DNA of 64,000 bases from Chitinophagaceae bacterium (GTDB taxonomy: Bacteria > Bacteroidota > Bacteroidia > Chitinophagales > UBA10324). The notes under the pieces are model-generated. The model was not told the origin of the DNA. It saw only the letters and a list, made by a program, of their open reading frames with translations, and did not search any database. Each line of letters begins with the position of its first letter. The first letter of the stretch is position 1. Below, piece by piece: positions 16,586-25,181 of the stretch. A program made the translations under genes and the position numbers. The stretch is from NCBI GenBank assembly GCA_016717285.1, contig JADKFU010000001.1, positions 682,001-746,000 on the forward strand, given 5' to 3'.

Positions 16586-19018
16586 ATGTCGGGAATCAAA
16601 TTGTTAGCCGGCTCATCACCTGGCGAAGGTCAACTGACTTTTGAGGAATTTAAGCAGCAGGTAATTAATGATTATCGGTTAGCGATGATTAGCAGGGAAG
16701 CAAGTTTGCTGGGCCGCAAAGAAGTGTTACGCGGCAAAGCCAAGTTTGGCATCTTTGGCGATGGAAAGGAACTAGCCCAAATTGCCCTTTCAAGAGTTTT
16801 TAAAGAAGGAGATATCAGGTCAGGATACTATCGCGATCAGACACTTGCATTTGGAACAGGCATGTGCACCGTTCGACAGTTCTTTGCGCAACTATATGCC
16901 GATACAAACCTTGAAAATGAACCGATGTCAGGCGGACGCCAGATGAATGGCCATTACATTACCCGTATGCTGGATGAAAATGGTGAATTTAAAAATCTGT
17001 CGGCTATGAAAATTTCTGCCGCGGATGCGTCGCCTACAGCTTCTCAAATGCCACGAGCGCTTGGATTAGCGCTTGCTTCAAAAAAATTTCGTGAGATGGA
17101 TACACTGAAAGACTTCACGCAATTTTCAGACAAGGGTAATGAAGTTGTGTTTGCTACTATTGGTGATGCCAGCACGTCAGAAGGTCATTTCTGGGAAACC
17201 TTGAATGCGGCAGGAGTTTTAAAAGTACCGCTTGCAATTTCGGTGTGGGACGATGGGTATGGAATTTCAGTTCCCATTAGCTTTCAAACTACGAAGCAAA
17301 GTATTTCCGATGCGATTTCAGGTTTTGCTGCGGATGAGAATGGAAACGGTCTCGATATTTATGTGGTAAATGGCTGGGACTATGTTTCGTTGATTGAAAC
17401 TTATGAAAAGGGAATTGCTAAAGTTCGTGAAACTCATATTCCCGCCCTTTTTCATATAAAAAACCTTACACAGCCGCAGGGACATTCCACTTCGGGTTCC
17501 CATGAACGTTATAAAGACAAAGAACGGCTGGAGTGGGAACGTGAATTCGATTGCAATAAAAAAATGAGGGAGTGGATCATTAAATATGCAATCCTTACTG
17601 CAGAAGAATGTGATGCTATTGAAGCGGAAGCAAAAGAATTTGTAAGTAATGAGCGCAAGGCAGCCTGGAATGAATTCAACAATCCAATTAAGAATTCTAT
17701 TGAAACACTTTGTGCAATGCTGGAAAATATCGCCGGTACTTCTCAATATGCGGCAGAAATATTAGCAGTCAGTAAAGCGCTGCAATCAGCAATTGACCCG
17801 ATTAAAAAAGATGTTTTGGTTGCAGCAAAAAGCGTGTTGCGCATTTTAAGTAAAGAGCAGCATCCGATGCGCGATCAATTGTCGCAGTGGAAAAATGAAT
17901 ATGAAAAGGCACAACGTAAATTGTATTCTTCCCATTTGCATAGCCAGTCATCACAGGCTGCCTTACTGGTGAAAGAAATAAAACCGGTTTATTCGACGGA
18001 TGCTGCAGCTATTAATGGTTTCGAAATTATGAACCACTGTTTCGATGCGGCCCTTGCAAGGGAACCCCGACTCTTTGCGTTTGGTGAAGACCTTGGGAAG
18101 ATTGGAGATGTGAACCAGGGTTTTTCCGGTCTGGAAGCAAAATATGGAATAGAAAGAGTTTTTGATGTTGGAATACGTGAAGCCACGATCATTGGTCAAG
18201 GTATTGGAATGGCTATGCGCGGACTTCGTCCGATTGCAGAAATTCAATACCTCGATTATCTCCTCTATGCTTTACAACTGATGAGTGATGACCTTGCGAC
18301 CTTGCAATGGAGAACAGCAGGTGGACAAAAAGCGCCTGTTATTATCCGCACCAGGGGCCACCGGCTTGAAGGAGTCTGGCATTCCGGCTCACCGATGGGA
18401 ATGATCCTGAATTCCATCCGTGGTATTTACCTGCTCGTGCCGCGCAATATGGTACAGGCGGCCTGCTTCTACAATACCATGTTGTTGTCTGATGATCCTG
18501 CATTGATCATCGAATGTCTGAATGGTTACCGGTTGAAAGAAAAACTTCCGTCCAATATTGGAGAAATGACATTACCGTTAGGTGTTCCTGAAGTACTACA
18601 TGCCGGAACCGATGTTACTTTAGTCACGTATGGATCTTCTTGTCGCATTGCAATGGAAGCTGTTGAAAAATTAAACGACGTTGGTATTTCGGTTGAATTG
18701 ATTGATGTACAGACGTTGCTTCCATTTGATATTCATCATGCAATAGTTGAATCCGTAAAGAAGACAAACCGTGTTGTATTTCTGGATGAGGATGTTCCGG
18801 GCGGAGCAACTGCTTACATGATGCAGCAAGTGCTGGAAATTCAGAATGGCTACAGGTTTCTTGATTCAAAACCGGTAACTATTACCGCAACGCCCAATCG
18901 TCCTGCTTATGCTACCGACGGTGACTACTTCTGTAAACCCAACACTGAAGATGTTTTTGAGATTGTATATGGTGTGATGCGGGAAGCATTTCCGGAAGAT
19001 TATCCTGAGATTGATTGA
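16586..19018 (+). CDS. 2-oxoacid dehydrogenase E1, fused alpha and beta subunits
   Basis: This 810-residue thiamine-diphosphate enzyme has an E1-alpha half (about 1-390; TPP region GDASTSEG at 193-200, then WDDGYGIS). After a helical linker comes an E1-beta half (from about 470: FAFGEDLGKIGDVNQGFSGL, RGLRPIAEIQYLDY, RTRGHRLEGVWHSGSPMG). It decarboxylates a 2-oxoacid and loads the acyl group onto lipoyl-E2. The layout is that of the Bacteroidota enzymes usually named branched-chain 2-oxoacid dehydrogenase E1, but substrate cannot be read from sequence. The canonical GDG...NN TPP motif is replaced by GDAS...DDG. E2 and E3 are not adjacent. Its stop codon is the first unit of a 9-bp repeat tract. 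Confidence 0.92.
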   Translation: MSGIKLLAGSSPGEGQLTFEEFKQQVINDYRLAMISREASLLGRKEVLRGKAKFGIFGDGKELAQIALSRVFKEGDIRSGYYRDQTLAFGTGMCTVRQFFAQLYADTNLENEPMSGGRQMNGHYITRMLDENGEFKNLSAMKISAADASPTASQMPRALGLALASKKFREMDTLKDFTQFSDKGNEVVFATIGDASTSEGHFWETLNAAGVLKVPLAISVWDDGYGISVPISFQTTKQSISDAISGFAADENGNGLDIYVVNGWDYVSLIETYEKGIAKVRETHIPALFHIKNLTQPQGHSTSGSHERYKDKERLEWEREFDCNKKMREWIIKYAILTAEECDAIEAEAKEFVSNERKAAWNEFNNPIKNSIETLCAMLENIAGTSQYAAEILAVSKALQSAIDPIKKDVLVAAKSVLRILSKEQHPMRDQLSQWKNEYEKAQRKLYSSHLHSQSSQAALLVKEIKPVYSTDAAAINGFEIMNHCFDAALAREPRLFAFGEDLGKIGDVNQGFSGLEAKYGIERVFDVGIREATIIGQGIGMAMRGLRPIAEIQYLDYLLYALQLMSDDLATLQWRTAGGQKAPVIIRTRGHRLEGVWHSGSPMGMILNSIRGIYLLVPRNMVQAACFYNTMLLSDDPALIIECLNGYRLKEKLPSNIGEMTLPLGVPEVLHAGTDVTLVTYGSSCRIAMEAVEKLNDVGISVELIDVQTLLPFDIHHAIVESVKKTNRVVFLDEDVPGGATAYMMQQVLEIQNGYRFLDSKPVTITATPNRPAYATDGDYFCKPNTEDVFEIVYGVMREAFPEDYPEID

Positions 19019-19080
19019 AGGGATTGAAAAATTTGAAATGTTTGAAAAGTTTAAAAGTTTGAAACGTTTAAAATCGTTTT
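19016..19080 (+). repeat. stop-codon repeat tract A (period 9, one unit of 8)
   Basis: Units of the form TGAAAnGTT follow the E1 gene. The gene's own TGA (19016) is unit one, and stops recur in the same frame at 19025, 19034, 19043 and 19052 (TAA). Later units drift by one base. No hairpin terminator is present between this gene and the next. Confidence 0.75.
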
Positions 19081-19109
19081 GGGTTAAAATAAATTACTGC
19101 CATTCATAA

Positions 19110-20930
19110 GTGGATAAAAAACTGCTTTTTTTTGAGAATCGTTACTTTCAGTTAATCATCATTTCGCTGATAGCGTTGTTGCTGTATGGCAACACTTTAT
19201 ATAACCAGTATGCTTTGGATGATGGCATGGTGATTCTTGAAAATAAATTCGTAACGCAGGGCATCAGCGGTATTCCGGATATCATAACACACGATAGTTT
19301 TTACGGAGCCATCGGCAACAGTAAAAATCTGAGTGGCGGCAGATACCGGCCGCTTTCCTTAATTGCCTTTGCTATTGAAAATACGCTCTTTGGCAACAAT
19401 GCATTTGTGCATCATTTTTTTAACCTGCTTTTTTATGTATGCACCTGCATTGTACTGTTATTGTTCTTACGTAAATTTATTTTTAAGCAATATCCTGCTG
19501 CAGCATTCATTGCAGCACTTTTGTTCACGGTTCATCCCATTCATACTGAAGCCGTTGCCAACATAAAAAGCAGGGATGAAGTGATGTCGCTGTTTTTTCT
19601 CTTGCTTACGTTGTATTATCTTCTGGAATTTATAACGGTTTCAAAAAAGCAAATTCATATTTTTCTTTCCGTAGTTTTTTTCGCGCTGGCCTTATTGTCG
19701 AAAGAAAATGGAATCATTTTCATTGGAATTATTCCGGTTACACTTTATTTTTTCTCACTAAAAAGGGTAAGTGAAATCACATTGCAAAGTATTCCATATT
19801 GGGGAGTTGCCGCTCTCTACTTTCTGCTTCGGAGTTCAGTGCTGGTAGTTAATCATAAAGAAATAACGGAAGTAATGGACAACCCTTACGTGCTTGCATC
19901 TCTTGCTGATAAGTATGCAACCATGTTGTACGTTTTGTTGCGTTATGTTCAATTGTTATTCTGGCCGCATCCACTCTCGTATGATTATTCCTATAAGCAG
20001 ATTCCTTATCAGGATTTTTCATCGATAGGTGTTTGGTTTGCCGTTCTGTTGCATCTGTTGATGATTGTAATAATTATTTACGGACTGAGAAAGAAAGACC
20101 TCCTGAGTTGGTGCCTGCTTTTTTACTTATCAGGAATGTTCATCATCTCGAACCTGCTCATCAATATCGGAGCGCCAATGGCTGAACGGTTTTTATTTCA
20201 GGCCACTGTGCCTTTCAGCATTCTCCTGACAGAAATTGGCAGACGATTGTGGCTCCGATGGAAAACCGCTGAGACAGTCAAAATGCTCTCCGTTGCTTTG
20301 CTGCTGATTCCTGTCACGATCGTAAGTTCCTATGCAACAATCAATCGCAACACCGACTGGCAATCCAATGAAACATTATTTCTTCACGATGTGAAAGTTG
20401 CTTCCGGAAGCGCGCGTGCCAATACTTATGCAGGAGTGGCAATGATAAAACTCAGTGATGGGGCAAAAAATGATACCTTGAAAAGATCGTATGCTGAACA
20501 AGCATTGGCTTACTTTAAAATAGCTGATTCCATAAAAAAGGATTACATCACTACGTTGCTTAACATGGGTGTTGTTTACAGCAGGCTCGACAGTGTGGAT
20601 GCTGCTGAAGAAGTCTGGAGTCGCGCCCGTAATGTAGACCCGGGTAACAGCAATTTTTTACTGTATGATAAATATCTTGCAGAAAGCTATTATCAGCGCG
20701 GCATGGAAGAAGCAAGAAATAAAAATTTATCCAATTGCATCAGTTACCTTGACAAAGCAGTTCTATATGACCCCAAAAATGCGGACGCGTGGTACAATTT
20801 AGGTGGTGCCTGTTTCACCTTAGGTCAATTCGGCAAAGCGAAAGAATGCTGGCAAAAAACCCTGCAAATAAATCCCAATCATCAAGATGCCGCTAATGGT
20901 TTGAAAGCTTTGAGTATGATCCTCAAATAA
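19110..20930 (+). CDS. TMTC-like polytopic membrane protein with C-terminal TPRs
   Basis: This 606-residue protein begins with a GTG. It has roughly ten to twelve membrane helices in the first 420 residues, then TPR repeats, the last being clear (ADAWYNLGGACFTLGQFGKA). YALDDGMVI with Asp37-Asp38 in the first periplasmic loop, HPIHTEAVANIKSRDE, LLSKENGI and MAERFLF match the eukaryotic TMTC/DUF1736 group and bacterial relatives. These are GT-C-fold proteins for which O-mannosyl transfer from a lipid-linked sugar is known in animals. A glycosyltransferase role here is inferred from the acidic motif and fold. The neighbours do not point to a pathway. Confidence 0.78.
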   Translation: MDKKLLFFENRYFQLIIISLIALLLYGNTLYNQYALDDGMVILENKFVTQGISGIPDIITHDSFYGAIGNSKNLSGGRYRPLSLIAFAIENTLFGNNAFVHHFFNLLFYVCTCIVLLLFLRKFIFKQYPAAAFIAALLFTVHPIHTEAVANIKSRDEVMSLFFLLLTLYYLLEFITVSKKQIHIFLSVVFFALALLSKENGIIFIGIIPVTLYFFSLKRVSEITLQSIPYWGVAALYFLLRSSVLVVNHKEITEVMDNPYVLASLADKYATMLYVLLRYVQLLFWPHPLSYDYSYKQIPYQDFSSIGVWFAVLLHLLMIVIIIYGLRKKDLLSWCLLFYLSGMFIISNLLINIGAPMAERFLFQATVPFSILLTEIGRRLWLRWKTAETVKMLSVALLLIPVTIVSSYATINRNTDWQSNETLFLHDVKVASGSARANTYAGVAMIKLSDGAKNDTLKRSYAEQALAYFKIADSIKKDYITTLLNMGVVYSRLDSVDAAEEVWSRARNVDPGNSNFLLYDKYLAESYYQRGMEEARNKNLSNCISYLDKAVLYDPKNADAWYNLGGACFTLGQFGKAKECWQKTLQINPNHQDAANGLKALSMILK

Positions 20931-21010
20931 AGCGCGGAGCTTTTAATTTTATCGAATGCTATGCACCCTTTCAAAGCATTCCTTTCGTCAGAATTCCTGA
21001 TAAAATTTCA

Positions 21011-21050
21011 CCAATAACCACTGATTAATAACCAATGACCTATGTCCATC
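21011..21050. repeat. heptamer tract B
   Basis: Seven-base units on the plus strand (CCAATAA, CCACTGA, TTAATAA, CCAATGA, CCTATGT) end just before the iaaA promoter. The 16-bp core TTATTAATCAGTGGTT, read on the minus strand, is identical to a stretch in tract C at about 25094-25110. Unlike the others it does not abut a stop codon. Confidence 0.6.
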
Positions 21051-21056
21051 TTTGTT

Positions 21057-21064
21057 TATTTTTG
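21057..21064 (+). promoter_or_regulatory. Bacteroidota -7 element for iaaA
   Basis: TATTTTTG is an exact TAnnTTTG match, 17 bases ahead of the ATG at 21082. It rules against the TTG-initiated longer frame that would begin at 21052. Confidence 0.62.
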
Positions 21065-21081
21065 TCACCCACAAAAAAAGT

Positions 21082-22008
21082 ATGTCAAAAAAATTCGGAA
21101 TAGCAATACATGGTGGCGCAGGTACCATTCTTGAAAAGGAAATGACCCATGAGAAAGAAGCAATTTATAGAAATGGTTTGAAGGATGCACTGGAGGCAGG
21201 CTACCGCGTTCTTGAAAGCGAAGGGTCGGCACTCGATGCTGTAGAAGCTGCCGTGAATTACCTGGAAGATTTCCCCTATTTCAATGCCGGTAAAGGTGCA
21301 GTGTTCAATCATGAAGGATCGCATGAGATGGATGCTTCTATTATGAACGGGTTGGATCTTAAAGCAGGTGCTGTATGTGCAGTGAGCAGGATTAAGAATC
21401 CGGTATCATTGGCGAAAGAGATCATGCTCTTTTCCGAGCATGTTTTTTTATGTGGAACGGGCGCCGAAGAATTTGCAGCGGAAAGGAAAATACCTTTTGA
21501 GGAAGCATCCTATTTCTATAATCAGGAAAGGTATGAGCAATTGCAGCGTGCAATAGCTGACAACGTAATAAAGCTTGATCATGGAAGTGAAAAAAAATTC
21601 GGCACAGTAGGAGCAGTGGCATTGGACATGAACAGTAATCTTGCTGCTGCAACTTCCACTGGCGGATTAACAAATAAAAGATTTGGCAGGGTGGGAGATA
21701 GTCCGATGATTGGTGCCGGTACGTATGCCAATAACAAAACGTGCGCTGTTTCCTGCACAGGTCATGGTGAATTTTTTATTCGTTCGGTGGTGGCATATGA
21801 TATTTCCGCGCTCATGGAGTATAAGGACATGCTCCTTAAAGAAGCCTGTGACTATGTGGTAAACAAGAAGCTGGTAGAATTAGGAGCGGAAGGCGGCCTC
21901 ATCAGCATCGATCGTTTTGGCAACATTGAAATGCCGTTTAATTCCGACGGAATGTACCGCGCATGTCGCAGAAACGGAGATGCACCGTTCATCGCAATTT
22001 ACAAGTAG
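21082..22008 (+). CDS. iaaA: isoaspartyl peptidase / L-asparaginase (plant-type Ntn hydrolase)
   Basis: This 308-residue Ntn hydrolase is made as a precursor that cuts itself before the nucleophile Thr175, in KKFGTVGAVALD. The substrate-binding stretch TSTGGLTNKRFGRVGDSPMIGAGTY follows at 191-215 (only short parts matter: TSTGG and GDSP). It hydrolyses beta-aspartyl dipeptides and L-asparagine. With cyanophycinase and cyanophycin synthetase 3-8 kb away, the natural substrate is probably beta-Asp-Arg released from cyanophycin. The ATG at 21082 gives the family N-terminus FGIAIHGGAGTI. It is followed by 236 bp with no hairpin before the SBBP gene. Confidence 0.94.
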   Translation: MSKKFGIAIHGGAGTILEKEMTHEKEAIYRNGLKDALEAGYRVLESEGSALDAVEAAVNYLEDFPYFNAGKGAVFNHEGSHEMDASIMNGLDLKAGAVCAVSRIKNPVSLAKEIMLFSEHVFLCGTGAEEFAAERKIPFEEASYFYNQERYEQLQRAIADNVIKLDHGSEKKFGTVGAVALDMNSNLAAATSTGGLTNKRFGRVGDSPMIGAGTYANNKTCAVSCTGHGEFFIRSVVAYDISALMEYKDMLLKEACDYVVNKKLVELGAEGGLISIDRFGNIEMPFNSDGMYRACRRNGDAPFIAIYK

Positions 22009-22244
22009 AGGATTTATTGTAATAATAATTGCAACCATCATGCAATGAAATTTAAAAGCACGAAAAACCTCTGATGATTCCACATCAACACGCATCTGCT
22101 ATCAGGAAATCATGTCTCTATGTAATTGAATGTAAGATTCACTTTTTGTAATGTCAGAATTTGAGAGCAAATTTGCGATTCTTTGCTTCGGTTTTTTTAA
22201 GGTGGCAGCAAAGAAATGTGACAATTTAACCAGATCAGATTATT

Positions 22245-25064
22245 GTGAAAACCTTTTGCACATTTTTATTCCTGTTAATGAACGCGTTACTTATGGGTTT
22301 TCCGGCGGTATCAGTTGGCATTGTAAGTAACTCTCAGGCTGCCGGATTTTGGGAAAATAAAGGGCAGGTTACAGATCAGGATGGAATAAAGAGATCAGAT
22401 ATTTTGTATGTGTTTGAACAGGATGGATTTACCATCGCTTTGGGAAAAGATTTTTTTTCCTATCAATTAACCACCAATGGTGCAGCACTTAAATCTGAAG
22501 AAACAACAAATGAAACCAAAGCGCTTGTTGATAGCGATGAGCCGGTTTTAATAAAACCCATCTTGTTAAAATATGAGAGAACGGATGTGAAATTAACCGG
22601 CGCGAATAAAAACGTTAAACTGGTTGCCTCCGGAATATCAAAGGATACCAGGAATTATATCCGGCCTTCCGGTACTTACTATGATATTCATCATTACCAA
22701 AAAATTACGTATCAGAATATATACGAGGGCATCGACCTGGTTTTTTACATATCAAATGAAAAAAAATCAAATCTAACACGTTTAAAATATGATTTCGTCA
22801 TTCAGCCCGGAGCGGATATGCGGGCTATCAGGTTGAATTATGCAGGAGCATCGCTTCCTGTTGTAAACGAAAATGGTGAGTTGCTAACGTTACTTCCTGG
22901 AAAGGGGTTTATAAAGGAATCAAAACCGTTATCATATTACGAAGCATCCAGAGATTCTTTTTATATCCCTTACCAGACGCTTGGATCTGCTGTTACATTT
23001 AAAGCCATAAAAGGCAATCAGCATGAAGTACTTACGATTGACCCTGAAATTACCTGGAGCCGTTACTTTGGCGGCGTAAAAGACGAATTAATAGAAGGGG
23101 TTGAAGCGGATGGTTTTGGAAATATTTATAGCTGCGGCCAAACGCTTTCTCCATCAGGAGTGGTTACCACAGGAGCTTATCAAACGGTAAAGCAAGGAGT
23201 GTCTGACAACTTCATCACAAAAATGAATCAATCGGGCACCATTCTATGGAGCACATATTTTGGAGGAGAAGCAGAAGAAGTTGCATTTGGTATGTGCCTC
23301 GATGGATTTGGCAACCTGTATTTATGTGGTCAAACAAGGAGTCTGCTTGTTATGTCAACAACAGGCGCTTATCAGGTGACCAACAATGGATTGATTGATG
23401 CATATATTTCAAAATTTGATACTTCAGGAGTATTAATATGGAGCACTTTTTTAGGAGGTGCCGGAAAAGATCAGTGTTACTCCTGCATTGCGGATCAGAC
23501 CGGAGTGTATGTTGGGGGTTATACAGAAAGTGCTACCAATATTGTTACTGCCGGTGCTCAGCAAACTGTATATGGTGGCGCCGGTGATGCTTTCATTTCG
23601 GCATTTTCACCTTCCGGGGCCATCCTCTTTTCCACTTATCTCGGAGGATCGGATCAGGACCGCGCGCATGATGTGGTGCTCGATCATTTTGGAAACCTGT
23701 TGGTTTCAGGTACCACTCCAAGTGAAGATGGAATCGCATTGGGCAATGTGCATCAGTCGGAATTAGGAGGCAACAATGATGTATTTGTTGCGAAATACAA
23801 AAAGAGCGGTGTTAAAAAATGGTGTACCTATTATGGTGGATTAAAAACAGAACGTGGTCGCGAGATTGTGACTGACGGTGATGGCAACAGTTATATCACC
23901 GGACCCACCGCAAGCGGACTAAGTATGACTACACCAGGTGTTTACCAAACACAGTTGAATGGGAGTGGACCAGCCTCCTCCACCGTTTATGAGGATGCTT
24001 ATCTGGCGAAGTTCGACACCGCAGGCCATTTGAAATGGGGAACCTATTACGGAGGAGCGGGAGATGAAATTGGTTCGGCGATAAAATTGTTGCCGGGCGG
24101 TTTGATCATGATCGGAGGAACTACAGACAGCGATAGTCTTATCAGTACACCTGATGCTATTCAGCCGGTCATTAGCGGAAAACGCGATGCATTTTTGGCG
24201 ATGTTCTCCGATAAGGGCCAATTGGTTTGGTCTACTTACTACGGTGGAACAGAGGATGAAATTTTTGATGATGGATATGGACCTTCATTGGATATTTATG
24301 ACAACCGTTTCCTCACATTTGCAATTAGTACCTTCAGCCCCGGATTGGGAACACTTAATACGTATACACCCTCCAATACTGCCACACCTACACTGGATGG
24401 GCTGTTCGTGAATATAGATTTGGGATGCCTTGATAAATACGAACCGAACAACCAGATTGAAAAATCGTATCCTTTAGGTGTAATTACGCAGCCTGCCTCC
24501 ATTGATGCGCTCATAAATTATGCAGGGGATAGAGATTTTTACAGTTTTACCAAGACATCAGATTGGCCCGTTAAGGTTTATCTCAGTAACCTCGCTCAAA
24601 ATTGTGACATCATTTTGTATGACTCACTTTTTCACCCTATTAAAATTTCGCACCATGCAGGTACAGGCGATGAAGAGGTTACGCTTAAGAAAGCAATGAA
24701 GGGTAAGGTATACGTAGCAGTATTTGTTCAGGCAAATATCTTTTCTAACATCTGCTATCATCTTTCCATCAAAAAAATATTTGCATTGACAAAATCTGTT
24801 GATGAAAATGAGAAAGTTATCCGGGATATTTTCATTTATCCCAATCCCGCAAGCAATGAAATAAATGTTACTTTAACGATTGCTGAAAATACTTTCATCC
24901 GCATATCAGATATTACAGGAAAAGTAGTATTGGAAAAGCCGGTTACGAGGGCTGATGGTGCGAAGCAAATTACTGTTATCGATATTCAGAAATTACACAG
25001 CGGCACTTACCTGGTAACTGTGCCGGACAGCGATCTTCCTGTTCAGAAATTAATTGTGTATTGA
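22245..25064 (+). CDS. SBBP-repeat beta-propeller protein with T9SS type A tail
   Basis: This 939-residue protein starts with GTG and has a signal peptide (residues 3-24). Its N-terminal domain contains FWENKGQVTDQ and DILYVFEQDGFTIAL, as in the DUF7948 domain that precedes SBBP repeats. From about 275 to 700 there are repeated blades of the kind WSTYFGG...D...GN.Y..G.T, the SBBP beta-propeller. A pre-peptidase-like beta-sandwich (YEPNNQIEKSYPLG) follows, then a T9SS tail from about 860 (FIYPNPASNEI ... LHSGTYLVTV). It is presumably surface-exposed and binding-related; no catalytic residues are evident. It lies between iaaA and cphB but nothing in it points to cyanophycin. Confidence 0.88.
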   Translation: MKTFCTFLFLLMNALLMGFPAVSVGIVSNSQAAGFWENKGQVTDQDGIKRSDILYVFEQDGFTIALGKDFFSYQLTTNGAALKSEETTNETKALVDSDEPVLIKPILLKYERTDVKLTGANKNVKLVASGISKDTRNYIRPSGTYYDIHHYQKITYQNIYEGIDLVFYISNEKKSNLTRLKYDFVIQPGADMRAIRLNYAGASLPVVNENGELLTLLPGKGFIKESKPLSYYEASRDSFYIPYQTLGSAVTFKAIKGNQHEVLTIDPEITWSRYFGGVKDELIEGVEADGFGNIYSCGQTLSPSGVVTTGAYQTVKQGVSDNFITKMNQSGTILWSTYFGGEAEEVAFGMCLDGFGNLYLCGQTRSLLVMSTTGAYQVTNNGLIDAYISKFDTSGVLIWSTFLGGAGKDQCYSCIADQTGVYVGGYTESATNIVTAGAQQTVYGGAGDAFISAFSPSGAILFSTYLGGSDQDRAHDVVLDHFGNLLVSGTTPSEDGIALGNVHQSELGGNNDVFVAKYKKSGVKKWCTYYGGLKTERGREIVTDGDGNSYITGPTASGLSMTTPGVYQTQLNGSGPASSTVYEDAYLAKFDTAGHLKWGTYYGGAGDEIGSAIKLLPGGLIMIGGTTDSDSLISTPDAIQPVISGKRDAFLAMFSDKGQLVWSTYYGGTEDEIFDDGYGPSLDIYDNRFLTFAISTFSPGLGTLNTYTPSNTATPTLDGLFVNIDLGCLDKYEPNNQIEKSYPLGVITQPASIDALINYAGDRDFYSFTKTSDWPVKVYLSNLAQNCDIILYDSLFHPIKISHHAGTGDEEVTLKKAMKGKVYVAVFVQANIFSNICYHLSIKKIFALTKSVDENEKVIRDIFIYPNPASNEINVTLTIAENTFIRISDITGKVVLEKPVTRADGAKQITVIDIQKLHSGTYLVTVPDSDLPVQKLIVY

Positions 25065-25093
25065 ACTGGTTTGGCAGGATACAATCTTGAATC

Positions 25094-25181
25094 CTTATTA
25101 ATCAGTGGTTGATTAGTCATTAGCTCTCATCTGCTAAGAATTCCCAATTCCCAATTCCTAATTCTCAATTCTCAATTCTCA
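25094..25181. repeat. stop-codon heptamer tract C
   Basis: A period of 7 holds through the whole stretch. The right half, read on the minus strand from the cyanophycinase stop (TGA, 25179-25181), gives TGAGAAT three times, TAGGAAT once and TGGGAAT twice. The left half on the plus strand carries words such as TCAGTGG, TTGATTA and GTCATTA. It fills most of the gap between two convergent genes, and no hairpin terminator is present. Confidence 0.8.
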
